Shown here: piece by piece, positions 37,687 to 47,069 of the stretch
Layout of the letters: every line of letters begins with the position of its first letter
Position numbering within the stretch: position 1 is the first letter of the stretch
NCBI GenBank assembly: GCA_965262785.1
Contig: OZ253559.1
Coordinates: 1,550,001-1,614,000, forward strand
DNA from: G965218495 sp965262785
Lineage (GTDB): Bacteria; Bacteroidota; Rhodothermia; Rhodothermales; Bin80
Direction: 5' to 3'
Length of the DNA: 64,000 nt
Position numbers and translations under genes: made by a program
Notes under the pieces: model-generated
What the model was told of the DNA's origin: nothing
What the model saw: only the letters and a program-made list of their open reading frames with translations
The model's database searches: none

Positions 37687-38273
37687 GATAGGGTTGAAAC
37701 CACACCCGGTAAAGACTCAGATTGTCTACTGTAAAAGTAGCCGTCGTCGGGGTCGGCATCCCAACATATCGTTCAATTTTCTCGGCTACACGTTTCGGCC
37801 GCGAAAAGCGAAAGATCGTAGGGGGCAGCGGTTTACAGGGTTCAGTCCGGCCATCAGCAACAAAGCGGCTAAGGCCATACGGCTACAGGTACGAAGCTGG
37901 CGACTGCCTCGGTGCAGTTCGCTGAAGCTGGAGGACCTGGCCGAGCGCTATAATGCAACGATTCGGGGATGGATGACCTACTATGGAGTATTTCGCAAAT
38001 CTGCGATGTATAGCACGCTACATGCCATTGACTGCCAGTTGGTTCAGTGGGCTATGCGGAAATACAAGCGATTCAGGCGGAAGTGGCTCCGTGCCTTATA
38101 GTGGTTAACGGATTGGGCACGTAGGAATCCGACGTTGTTTGCACACTGGCCTATGCTTCATGGTTCGACTCTATTCGTGACCAGACGGCTGCGCAGGAAG
38201 AGCCGTGTGAACTGAGAGGTTCACGCACGGTTGTGTGAGGGCCCGGGGGTGAAATTCCCCCGGGCCACTCGAC

Positions 38274-40143
38274 TACATCGGTGGCGGCATTCACGCCCCT
38301 GCTCTTCATTCCCGGGGGCATTGGAGATGTGTGGACCGCATTGCCGGTGATTATCATCGGCATGCTACTGATTTCGCTGGCCGAATCGCTCTTTATTCTG
38401 CCAAAACACTTATCCCACCTGCACGGACCGGAGTGGGTGCCGGGCAACATCGTGGATCGGTTCTTTACGCGCACGCGGGACTTTGTAGACAGTTGGCTGA
38501 ACAGGTTCCTGAATGGCCCCCTGAGCCGAGCGCTGCGCTTTTCGGCTAACTACCCCGCCATAGTGGTGGCGGCAACCCTCGGCCTATTCGTGGTAACCCT
38601 GTCGCTGGTGCCGGCGGGTATTGTTCCGACAACCTTCGCCGACGTGGTGGAGGGCGACTTCGTCACCGCCACACTTGAAATGCCGGACGGGACACCTGCA
38701 GATCGGACATTTGAGGTGGCAATGAACCTGGAGCGTGCGGGGCGCCGGGTTCTGGAACGCCTGGACCAGGAAAGGCCGGACGGTGCGCCATCGCTGCTGT
38801 CAGGCGTGATGGTCACTGTCGGCGAGAGGCCTCGCGTGGAAGGGGGAGGCCTTGACCCGACTCCCACGACGAATCCGCAAGCTAACATCGCCACTGTCGA
38901 ATTCAAGCTTCTCAGTGCCCGGCAACGGGACATGTCCACCATCGCCATCGTGCAGGCCTGGCGGGAAGAGGTCGGGACCCTTCCATATGTTCGGGGGATC
39001 GCCTTCAGCGGCGAGGTTATCGATCTTGGCAGCCCTGTGGCGGCAGTGCTGTCGCATCCGGATCCGGCGCGGCTGGTGGAGATCGCGGACTATGTAGTTG
39101 ACAGCCTTCGCAGCGTGGCTGGCGTCTTCGATGTCCAGTCCGACCACGCACCGGGTGTCGGAGAGGTTCAGCTGGAGTTGCGGCCGGAGGCGCGCACGCT
39201 TGGCCTAGCGGTTGAGGACATGGCACGGCAGGTGCGGGCGGCATTCTTCGGGGTGGAAGCGCTGAGGCTGCAACGCGACCGGGAAGAGGTCCGTGTCTAC
39301 GCGCGGTTGCCCAGCGACGAGCGCAAAACGATCACGGATGTCGAGGACTACCTGCTACGTACCGAGTCGGGAGGGGAGGTACCGATCAGCGAGGTGGCAA
39401 CAATTCGCATGGGTACGTCGCCGCCTTCGATCCGGCGCCAGGACGGGCAGCGCGTCGTGACCGTTACCGCGGAAGTGGACGAAAGCGTGATCTCCGGTGG
39501 TAGAGCGAACAGCATCCTCGAGGAATCGATCCTTGCACAGCTGACTTCTGCATACCCCGAGTTGACCTACTCTTTCGGTGGCGAGCAGCAGCAGCAGCTA
39601 GAGTCGCTGGATGCCCTGTATCGCGGATTCGTGCTTGCCATGCTCGCAATCTTTGCGTTGCTGGCCATTCCGCTGAGGTCCTATCTAAAGCCATTCATAG
39701 TGATGGCCATCATTCCATTCGGCCTCATTGGCGTCGTGCTTGGTCACCTCGTGTTGGGTGTTGCCATTAGTGCCGCATCATTCATGGGATTCTTTGGCCT
39801 CAGTGGGGTCGTCGTCAATGATTCGCTGGTAATGATTGACTTCATCGACCAGCGGCTGAGAGAGGGGGCTTCTCCGAAGACTGCGATCGTCGAGGGCGCA
39901 ATGGGGCGTTTCCGGCCTATCTTTCTGACCTCGGTGACCACCTTCCTATGCTTCACGCCGCTCATTCTCGAACGGGCCATTCAAGCGCAGTTCCTGGTCC
40001 CCTTTGCGGCCTCATTGGGGGTGGGTGTCATGATCACCACGGCAATACTGATGCTTCTCGTGCCTGCACTGATGGCCATTTATCTGCGTGCTAATTCGCG
40101 TCGAGTTGCATCGGGGACTCATGTCACTGCGCACGCGGCATGA
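38274..40143 (+). pseudogene. RND efflux transporter, C-terminal part only
   Basis: About 620 residues of an AcrB/HAE1-type inner-membrane transporter, beginning at (L)TSVAAFTPLLFIPGGIGDVWTALPVIIIG (transmembrane segments 5-6), then the second periplasmic porter loop, then FFGLSGVVVNDSLVMIDFIDQRLREG and FLTSVTTFLCFTPLILERAIQAQ (segments 10-12). A complete family member is about 1030-1060 aa, so some 430 residues are missing. The first exon codon is split by the intron junction at 38273/38274. The flank upstream of the intron block (30960-30997) reads EPASKLNFIV in the matching frame and is not RND sequence. If the 5' part exists elsewhere, this copy alone cannot make a pump. Confidence 0.88.
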
Positions 40144-40210
40144 CAAAATGAGATCCATTCATGCGGACGTATGCAGCGTCTCCATCGGAAGTAGGCAACA
40201 CGTCGGTTCG

Positions 40211-40564
40211 CTACTCGCGTCCGGCCGCCAACGAGGAAAAGGCAGGTGCGCATACAGCCCAGTATTCCGCCTCTTCAACTCCGGGATTGCTGTAGCGAAT
40301 CCGCTCGCCGCCGGTAACGATGGCGGCCTGCCCAGGGCCAACATCAATGGTGCCTGACTGGTACTCGATGCGTACCATGCCTCGCGTCACAATGGTAACT
40401 TCGTCAAATGAAGGCTGCTGAAACGGCTCGTTCCAGCCTCCAGGTGCAATCATGTGTGCTACGCTCACGGACGTCATGGGCCCGCTAGCGCGGCCCGCAA
40501 ACTCCAAAATCGACTTGCCTCCCGCAGCCGCAACACGGACCGGATTCTTGACTGCCATGACCAT
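40211..40564 (-). CDS. Small cupin-domain protein
   Basis: 117 aa with a single cupin fold: APGGWNEPFQQPSFDEVTIVTRGMVRIEYQSGTIDVGPGQAAIVTGGERIRYSNPG. The usual metal-binding histidine pair of motif 1 is not evident. It starts two bases after the lysine transaminase stop and is almost certainly in the same transcript, so it may bind or act on a product of lysine degradation. Function not established. Confidence 0.75.
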   Translation of the reverse strand: MVMAVKNPVRVAAAGGKSILEFAGRASGPMTSVSVAHMIAPGGWNEPFQQPSFDEVTIVTRGMVRIEYQSGTIDVGPGQAAIVTGGERIRYSNPGVEEAEYWAVCAPAFSSLAAGRE

Positions 40565-40566
40565 GC

Positions 40567-41913
40567 CTACACCTCCTGAGACAAAACCTTGCGCAGAATT
40601 TCCAGCCCTTCATCGATCTCGGAAGCTGTAATCGTCAGCGGCGACCGAAACCGTATGGATGCGCTGCCACAGCCTAGAATGACCATGCCCTCCTCAAAGC
40701 AGCGGGCAAGCACGCGATCGCGTAGCGCGCGGTCCGGAAGGTCCAAGGCACACATTAGCCCACGACCACGCACGTTATGAACCACATCGAAATCTGCTGC
40801 CAGGCCGCGCAGAGATGCAAGTAGGTGCGCTCCAACCACCTTGGCGTTTTGCACTAGGCGGTCCTGCTCAATGATTTCCAGCATACGGTCAAAACGAACC
40901 ATGTCCACCAGATTACCGCCCCAGGTGGAGTTGATGCGACTGGATACCTCAAAGACATGGCCGGAAACCTCATCCAAACGGGGACCTGCGAGGATGCCGC
41001 AGACCTGCGTCTTCTTGCCAAACGCAATAAGGTCGGGCTCCGCTCCCACGCCCTCGTAGGCCCAAAAAGTGCCGGTAATGCCAACCCCGCTTTGAATTTC
41101 GTCCAGGATGAAGAGCGCGTCGTTCTCCAGGCACAGCGTTTTCAGGGCACGAAAAAACGCGGGCCGAAAGTGATTGTCACCACCTTCGCCCTGAACCGTC
41201 TCCATTAGCACGCAGGCAATGTCGTCATTGCGATCGTGGAAGAATTGCTTTGCCTTGGCCAGGGCCGTGTGCTCAGCTTCCGTGATTGCTTCCAGATGTG
41301 CTTCCAGTGGCCACGTTATCTTGGGGTTGGGGATGCGGGGCCAGTCGAATTTGGGGAAGTGCCTAATTTTGCGGAGGTCCGCGGTGTTGGTGAGCGAAAG
41401 CGTATAGCCAGAACGACCATGGAAAGCCTCCTCCAGGTGTAGCACCTGGTGACCGCGCTCTTGCCGGTATCCTCTGGCGAAGTTCTTGCGAACCTTCCAG
41501 TCGAATGCCACTTTCAGGGAATTCTCGACCGCCAGCGCTCCCCCGGAAATGAAGAATGCATACGGAAAGCGGTCCGGCTTGGCCACGCGCGCGAACGTGT
41601 CCAAGAAGCGCGCCATATGCAGGGTCTGCACATCTGAGTTGGTAACCTTGTTAATCGCGGCTTCCTGTAAACGCTGACAAAAGTCTGCGTCACCCGTGAG
41701 TCCCGGGTGATTCATGCCAAGGGCACTGGTGGCGTAAAACCCAAAGAAGTCCATGAGCCGGCGCCCCGTTCGCAGGTCGTACAGGTCTACGCCCAGGCTG
41801 CGCTGCATGTCGAGTACCATGGGCAGCATTCCCTTAGCATTGGTGTGCGCAAGGAAGATCTCCCGGACCTGCTCTGGCAGGATTTTGCGCGTCTCACGTA
41901 TGACGGAACTCAT
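40567..41913 (-). CDS. lat: L-lysine 6-transaminase
   Basis: 448 aa, PLP-dependent class III aminotransferase. Transfers the epsilon amino group of lysine to 2-oxoglutarate, giving 2-aminoadipate semialdehyde (cyclising to piperideine-6-carboxylate). Specific LAT signatures: FFGFYATSALGMNHP, FISGGALAVENSLKVAFDWK, HLEEAFHGRSGYTLSLTNT, ACVLMETVQGEGGDNHFRP, FILDEIQSGVGITG, and the PLP lysine in IAFGKKTQVCGILAG. RINSTWGGNLVDMVR and RGRGLMCALDLP complete the fold. Divergent from lipA with only 36 bp between start codons. Could serve lysine catabolism or osmolyte formation. Confidence 0.93.
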   Translation of the reverse strand: MSSVIRETRKILPEQVREIFLAHTNAKGMLPMVLDMQRSLGVDLYDLRTGRRLMDFFGFYATSALGMNHPGLTGDADFCQRLQEAAINKVTNSDVQTLHMARFLDTFARVAKPDRFPYAFFISGGALAVENSLKVAFDWKVRKNFARGYRQERGHQVLHLEEAFHGRSGYTLSLTNTADLRKIRHFPKFDWPRIPNPKITWPLEAHLEAITEAEHTALAKAKQFFHDRNDDIACVLMETVQGEGGDNHFRPAFFRALKTLCLENDALFILDEIQSGVGITGTFWAYEGVGAEPDLIAFGKKTQVCGILAGPRLDEVSGHVFEVSSRINSTWGGNLVDMVRFDRMLEIIEQDRLVQNAKVVGAHLLASLRGLAADFDVVHNVRGRGLMCALDLPDRALRDRVLARCFEEGMVILGCGSASIRFRSPLTITASEIDEGLEILRKVLSQEV

Positions 41914-41949
41914 GCGAATGGGTGATAGTGCGTAACGAGAATTTCAAGA

Positions 41950-43002
41950 ATGCTGGTGGTGCCAGCTAATATAGTCAAGGATCAATGGACGTACGTGCGT
42001 GTTTGCACGGCCACACACAGTCCTACGATAGTGGCTGAAAACACGGTAAAACGGCCTTTCTTCCCCGGTGACATTGCCCTCAGGCAGGGGTCTAGGCGCG
42101 ATTCTGAGCCCGTTGGTGACGGTAGCGCGGACTTCTTGTCACTCCCGGTGGTTGAGGCACCACGGGTGCGCCGCCCGGATTGGTTACGTGTAAAGCTGCC
42201 TTACGGTCCTACGTACCGGAAACTGGTCCAACTGATTGACGACAATGACCTGCACACGGTGTGCCAGAGTGCCCGTTGCCCCAACATGGGTGAGTGCTGG
42301 ACGGCAGGTACCGCAACATTCATGATCCTCGGTAACGTGTGTACGCGCTCCTGCGGGTTTTGCGCGGTGCAGACCGGGCGCCCGGCGCCGGGGCTGGATT
42401 GGGATGAGCCGCGCCGCGTAGCGGACGCCGCGCGCATCATGGGGCTGCAGCATGTGGTGGTCACATCAGTCAACCGCGATGAGCGCAAGGACGGTGGCGC
42501 ACCGATCTTTGCGGAGACGATCCGCCTCGTGCGCCAGGAGATTCCGGGGTGCACTGTCGAGGTGCTAATCCCAGATTTTCGAGGGTTATGGGAGGCCCTT
42601 CAGACAGTGCTGGACGAGCGCCCGGACATCCTCAACCACAACGTAGAGAGCGTTCCGCGCCTCTACCGCCGTGTCCGCCCGCAGGCCGTATATGGGCGTT
42701 CCCTCGAGCTCCTGCGCATCGCGAAGGAGCAAGGGCTACGCACCAAGAGCGGCATCATGGTGGGTCTGGGGGAAGCTCAAGATGAGGTCCTGACCCTAAT
42801 GGATGATTTCGTCTCCGCAGGAGTTGACGTTATGACCATTGGTCAATACCTGCAGCCAACGAAGATGCACCTGCCCGTGGTGGAATTCATACACCCGGAC
42901 GTGTTCGCCTACTACAAACAGGCAGGCGAAGCCAAGGGTATTGAGCATGTCGAAAGCGGACCGCTGGTGCGAAGCTCGTACCACGCGGAGCGCCACGTGT
43001 GA
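41950..43002 (+). CDS. lipA: Lipoyl synthase
   Basis: 350 aa radical-SAM enzyme that inserts two sulfurs into octanoyl-protein. Auxiliary cluster cysteines in CQSARCPNMGEC, radical SAM CTRSCGFC, and the C-terminal RSSYHA motif are present. The N-terminus is about 50 residues longer than usual with low-complexity sequence, so the real start may be downstream (for example the TTG before SLPVVEAPRVRRPDWLRVKLP near 42136); no internal ATG is available before the conserved region. The 3' end abuts the convergent oxidoreductase gene with no spacer. Confidence 0.95.
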   Translation: MLVVPANIVKDQWTYVRVCTATHSPTIVAENTVKRPFFPGDIALRQGSRRDSEPVGDGSADFLSLPVVEAPRVRRPDWLRVKLPYGPTYRKLVQLIDDNDLHTVCQSARCPNMGECWTAGTATFMILGNVCTRSCGFCAVQTGRPAPGLDWDEPRRVADAARIMGLQHVVVTSVNRDERKDGGAPIFAETIRLVRQEIPGCTVEVLIPDFRGLWEALQTVLDERPDILNHNVESVPRLYRRVRPQAVYGRSLELLRIAKEQGLRTKSGIMVGLGEAQDEVLTLMDDFVSAGVDVMTIGQYLQPTKMHLPVVEFIHPDVFAYYKQAGEAKGIEHVESGPLVRSSYHAERHV

Positions 43003-44463
43003 CTATTCGCCCAATGACCAGCCGTCGCGGTAGGTGCGTCGCACGAACTGGTTGGCCGCATCAAAGTTGGTGATGCGCATATTTTCGCCGTCCCAACGGA
43101 GTGTCTTGCGGCCGGGATAGCGGCTGCGTGTGCGACCCCCACGGTCGGTAAATGTCTCCGTCAGCATGAAGCTGCGCAGCGCGAGGTTACCCATCAGAAC
43201 CATCTCGGTCAGCGGGCCCGAATAGTCGAAATTCGAGCTGCAGGGGTCGCCGCCCTTGCAGGCCTCGACCCAGGCCCGCTGGTGACCGCCGATATCGCCT
43301 GAGACCCGCGGCAGCTCGGCAGGGGGCGGCTGAAAGTCCTGCATCTTGGAGGTGGGCAGGAGGGACGGGTTAAAGCCATACGTCTCGCACATAATCTTGC
43401 CCTTGGTACCGACGAAGAGGCATCCGCCACCACCATCGCCCATTACTTCGTTTTCGCCCAGCTCATCGGGTCGCGGTGGCAAAAGGCCGCCGTCATACCA
43501 GATCACCTCACAAGGCGGCATGCCTTCGCGCGCCGGAAAGTCAAACCGGATGACCGACGAATTCGGGGCACTCCCCAAGTTGTCTATGGGACGCCAGTTG
43601 TCCACAAACACAGAGGCGCTTGCCTCCACGGCGATCGGGTACCCCAGCTTCAATGCCTTAAAGACGGGGTCGACAATGTGGCAAGCCATGTCACCCAAGG
43701 CGCCTGTGCCAAAGTCCCACCATCCACGCCACGAAAACGGCAGATAGGCCGGATGGTAGGGACGCATGGGGGCCGTTCCTATCCACAGATCCCAGTCAAG
43801 GGAGGCAGGCACCGCCGGTGTTTCTTTGGGGCGTACCAGGCCCTGGGGCCACACTGGGCGATTCGTCCAAGTATGGACTGTGGTAACATCGCCAATAGTG
43901 TCCGCCCAGATCCACTCGCAGATTTGGCGTATACCCTCGCCCGAGTTTCCCTGGTTGCCCATCTGCGTGGCAACGCCGTAGCGGTGAGCGGCCTTGGTCA
44001 GCATTCTGGCTTCGTAGACATCGTGAGTAAGCGGCTTCTCGACATATACATGCTTACCCAGCTGCATGGCCGCCATCGCGGCTACGGCGTGCATATGGTC
44101 CGGTGTTGCCACGGTCACCGCGTCGATGCTGCCGTGCATCTCATCCAGCATTACTCGAAAGTCGCGATACCGTGCGGCTTTGGGATACCTTTCGTAGGTC
44201 CGTGCCGCGCGCTCGTCGTCGACATCGGTGAGCGCGACGATGTTGTCCAGTGTATTACCGGTTTCATTGTCATAACCACAGGCACCAGCGAGGACGCCAG
44301 TGCCGCGGCCTCCGGCGCCAATGCCTGCGATGTTAAGCCGATCGCTTGGCGCCCGATAGCCGGGCCCGCCGAGAACATGGCGAGGCAGGATCAGGACGCC
44401 GCCCATCGCGGTGGCGGAATGTGCTAAAAAGGAGCGCCGGGTAACGTTGTGAAGGTGGTTCAT
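43003..44463 (-). CDS. Gfo/Idh/MocA oxidoreductase with Tat signal
   Basis: 486 aa. Twin-arginine signal NVTRRSFLAHSATAMGG, then a Rossmann motif IAGIGAGGRGTGVLAG, ATPDHMHAVAAMAAMQLGKHVYVEKPLTHDVYEA (the EKP motif of the family) and the C-terminal alpha/beta domain. Family members are NAD(P)-dependent sugar dehydrogenases; Tat-exported ones are typical of carbohydrate loci in Bacteroidota and Planctomycetes. Its ATG overlaps the stop of the upstream M14 peptidase by four bases, so the two are translationally coupled. Confidence 0.9.
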   Translation of the reverse strand: MNHLHNVTRRSFLAHSATAMGGVLILPRHVLGGPGYRAPSDRLNIAGIGAGGRGTGVLAGACGYDNETGNTLDNIVALTDVDDERAARTYERYPKAARYRDFRVMLDEMHGSIDAVTVATPDHMHAVAAMAAMQLGKHVYVEKPLTHDVYEARMLTKAAHRYGVATQMGNQGNSGEGIRQICEWIWADTIGDVTTVHTWTNRPVWPQGLVRPKETPAVPASLDWDLWIGTAPMRPYHPAYLPFSWRGWWDFGTGALGDMACHIVDPVFKALKLGYPIAVEASASVFVDNWRPIDNLGSAPNSSVIRFDFPAREGMPPCEVIWYDGGLLPPRPDELGENEVMGDGGGGCLFVGTKGKIMCETYGFNPSLLPTSKMQDFQPPPAELPRVSGDIGGHQRAWVEACKGGDPCSSNFDYSGPLTEMVLMGNLALRSFMLTETFTDRGGRTRSRYPGRKTLRWDGENMRITNFDAANQFVRRTYRDGWSLGE

Positions 44464-47066
44464 GGCTGCTGAATATCTGGTGGTGACAAAAGCGCGTTAA
44501 AGAAAAGCTTGTACGTTCCGCGCGGCTGACCGCGGAATTGGGGTCGAAATCCATACAACACCACTCGCCCCGATCCCACGCCGACCTGCATGATTGCGGC
44601 TTCGCCGCCAATGTGCTGCTCGGCGCCGCGAGCCCATCCGCTTAGCAGGATGTCCTGGTTAGCATAGCGGGCGATGACGGTCACGGGGAGCGCAGGGGCG
44701 GGTGTTAGCTCCATCTGGCCGCCTTCCCCCTCGCCGGTGCGTTGAACGGTGCGAAACGCACGGCTGCGCACAAAGTAGGCGGCCGCTTCCGCAGGCATGC
44801 CATACGCCAATGCCTGCGTCGTGTCTACAGTGATTCGGACCAGGGATCCGGGAATGAAGAAGGAGCTTTGGGACGCATTTGATACTACATTCTGTACAGG
44901 CAGCCCGAACTGATCGATGACAAAATCGCTGGCGCCATCCAATGCTACGAGGGTTCCGCCTGCTTTGACGTACCGTTCCAGTGCCAAGGCTCCGGAAAGT
45001 CCCAGGCCGCCCACGTATTCCGGCGGCATGAAGCCCTCGGAGTGCCCGCGCAGGATGGAGCCAGCGCTTTGGTGCGGCAAGATGATCACGTCATATTGGG
45101 AAAGGCGTCCAGCCTGGACATCCGCGTCATGCAGGGTATCGACATCGAATGCATATTCTTCCAGGAGCCAGCGCGTCCAGCCCTCGTCCATGTTCGCGAC
45201 CCAGGACTTGTAAAGCCCAATCTTGGACGCGCTAAGTTGCCGGGCTGTGCCCGGCACTGCGCCTGCAACCTCAAAGGCCGTGCCGCTAGCCGCGCCCTCC
45301 GCTCCCAAGGCCGCACGCGTTGTGGCTCCGCTGTTGGATACGACAAAGGTGCCGGGGACGTGGGCGCCCCCTGAGTCCGTGACCATGTATACATCCTCGC
45401 CAGCCGCCAGCAGGCGATTGGTGGCTGCGATGCTCCAGTTGGGGCGGTGCGAGTACGCGAAGGCGCCGCCGGACCCCTTTATCGAAACCGGTCCAGGGTC
45501 CAGGGCCTCTACCACGGTTGCGCCGCGGACATCGAATGAATCCGTCATAACCCGGACCACCTCAATGCCCATCTGAAGGGGCAGAGTCCAGCCAGCGAGA
45601 TCATACGGCGTGCGGCGCCCGCTGGGATAGTCCTGCTTCTCCATAAGGTCCAGCAGGTACGGACGAAAGGCCTGCGAAGCATGGATAACAAACGATCCCG
45701 GCGCATACGTAACATCCTCGTGGGTGAATGACTCGGCGACGCGCTCGACCGCAATGCCCCCGATTCGCAGCACATTGACAAGCGACAGCTCTTCACCCTG
45801 ATTCCACTGCTTCGCGGGGATGATGTATGATTTGGGCACATCGTCTGCGCTTGCTTCAATGGCATCCCGTCCCATCTGGTAGATGTTGTGCAGCCACTGA
45901 CTTCGAAGGTCTGCTGCGAGGCGGAGCACGGCCATCGATCCGGTGAGCATGTACCGTATCGGGTCGCTAAAGCGAGAGGTGCCTCCCTTCCACGGGAATG
46001 GGTAGAATATGTTGGTTCCCGCGGTGGAATGGCCGCCGGCAACTGTTGACGGCATGGAATCCGGCTCATAGGAGCGAGGCGACGGCGTAGCATGCCCTGT
46101 CTCCGTCAGGATACCCACCATGTTGTGGAAGTAGGGCACCGTGCGCATGCCGCCATTCCACCACATGCTGTAGATCACGCCGGACACTGCGCCTGGCATC
46201 TGCTTTATGGCGAACCGGTTTGCCATGGCTGTGCCCACCATGTTCACCGAAGTAGTTACGCCAGGATGAATTCTGGGGTTGACCGGGTCTGCAAACGGGG
46301 GCAGGAAGATTCGAGTATGGCTGGGGCTAGTCTGGTGGTGGTTATAGACGATTTGCGGATACCACTCATTATACAAGATGTCGGTAACCGCTCGAGACTC
46401 CGGCATGTTGTTCATGAACCAGTCGCGGTTGTTGTCATGCCCCACGTAGTAGTGATAAAGCCACGGCGGCCGGGTCGCTTCATACGGGCCGTGTACGGTG
46501 TGGGCATACCAATTCGCCACGATGTCCAGTCCGTCCGGGTTCATCACCGGCATCAGGAGCAGGATGGTGTTTGCGCGAATATGCTCCATCTCCGGTGACT
46601 CTTCGGTAGCGACGCGGTACGCTAGCAGTGGTGTCATTTGGGCGCCTGCCACCTCCGTGGCGTGGAGGCCGCCGTCAATCCATACGATGGCCTTACCCGT
46701 GTCGGCGAGTTCGAGGGCCTCGTCGGGTGAGATGTCGGCTCGTGCAAGCTTTTCGCTGATTTCGCGCCACTGGTCCAACCGTCTGAGGTTCCTGCGACTG
46801 GAGATGTACAGCAAGAGGAGCGGCCTACCTAGCACCGATGTGCCAATCTCACGGAGCGTAACGCGCGAGCTCGCTTCATCCAGTGCCCGGTAATAGGCTA
46901 CCATCTGATCATAGGTTGCAAGCTTGTAGTCATCTCCGGGCATGAACCCGAAGACGTCCGAGGGATGAGGCGCTTGGGCCCGCGCAGATAAGGTCAGCAT
47001 TGCCCCAGCGCAGACCAGGGCGACCAACAGTGCGCTAAGCTTTAAGAAGCGTTTCATGCGGCGCAC
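44460..47066 (-). CDS. M14 family zinc carboxypeptidase, secreted
   Basis: 868 aa with a signal peptide (FLKLSALLVALVCAGAMLTLSARAQA). The N-terminal catalytic domain has IDGGLHATEVAG (H-x-x-E zinc ligands), MPVMNPDGLDIVANWY, GHDNNRDWFMNNMPE, and YNHHQTSPSHTRIF with a further His. The rest (about 400-868) is a beta-rich and glutamine-amidotransferase-like accessory region with YVKAGGTLVALDGAS. Likely digests periplasmic or extracellular peptides. Middle gene of the sulfatase-peptidase-oxidoreductase operon: 3 bp after the sulfatase stop. Confidence 0.9.
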   Translation of the reverse strand: MRRMKRFLKLSALLVALVCAGAMLTLSARAQAPHPSDVFGFMPGDDYKLATYDQMVAYYRALDEASSRVTLREIGTSVLGRPLLLLYISSRRNLRRLDQWREISEKLARADISPDEALELADTGKAIVWIDGGLHATEVAGAQMTPLLAYRVATEESPEMEHIRANTILLLMPVMNPDGLDIVANWYAHTVHGPYEATRPPWLYHYYVGHDNNRDWFMNNMPESRAVTDILYNEWYPQIVYNHHQTSPSHTRIFLPPFADPVNPRIHPGVTTSVNMVGTAMANRFAIKQMPGAVSGVIYSMWWNGGMRTVPYFHNMVGILTETGHATPSPRSYEPDSMPSTVAGGHSTAGTNIFYPFPWKGGTSRFSDPIRYMLTGSMAVLRLAADLRSQWLHNIYQMGRDAIEASADDVPKSYIIPAKQWNQGEELSLVNVLRIGGIAVERVAESFTHEDVTYAPGSFVIHASQAFRPYLLDLMEKQDYPSGRRTPYDLAGWTLPLQMGIEVVRVMTDSFDVRGATVVEALDPGPVSIKGSGGAFAYSHRPNWSIAATNRLLAAGEDVYMVTDSGGAHVPGTFVVSNSGATTRAALGAEGAASGTAFEVAGAVPGTARQLSASKIGLYKSWVANMDEGWTRWLLEEYAFDVDTLHDADVQAGRLSQYDVIILPHQSAGSILRGHSEGFMPPEYVGGLGLSGALALERYVKAGGTLVALDGASDFVIDQFGLPVQNVVSNASQSSFFIPGSLVRITVDTTQALAYGMPAEAAAYFVRSRAFRTVQRTGEGEGGQMELTPAPALPVTVIARYANQDILLSGWARGAEQHIGGEAAIMQVGVGSGRVVLYGFRPQFRGQPRGTYKLFFNALLSPPDIQQP

Positions 47067-47069
47067 AGG

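Larger units (their letters stand above)
35479..38101 (+). pseudogene. Group II intron RT (copy 2), disrupted
   Basis: Same protein as the copy 1 RT through LWNALARRFEQ, then broken at 36234-37690 by the IS. The remaining part (GLKPHPVKTQIVYCKSS ... KYKRFRRKWLRAL) resumes at 37691 and meets a TAG stop at 38099 where copy 1 has CAG (Gln). Two lesions, so it is not functional even if the IS left precisely. Confidence 0.92.
34924..38273 (+). mobile_element. Group II intron, copy 2 (tandem, interrupted by an IS)
   Basis: Begins GTGTGTCACG directly after the last base of copy 1 and ends at CACTCGAC. Its first 469 nt are identical to copy 1; the inner intron is absent. Bases 35393-36237 match 33496-34340 with two G-to-A changes. 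An IS fills 36238-37686. Then 37691-38273 matches 34341-34923 over 583 nt without indels but with 12 substitutions. The 3' part is therefore clearly more diverged than the 5' part. Confidence 0.9.

Noticed and set aside
37181..38101. A 306-aa plus-strand ORF as a new RT-containing gene
   Set aside because: It runs from the antisense strand of the IS transposase across the IS end into the tail of the broken intron RT, so it is a chimeric artefact of the insertion.
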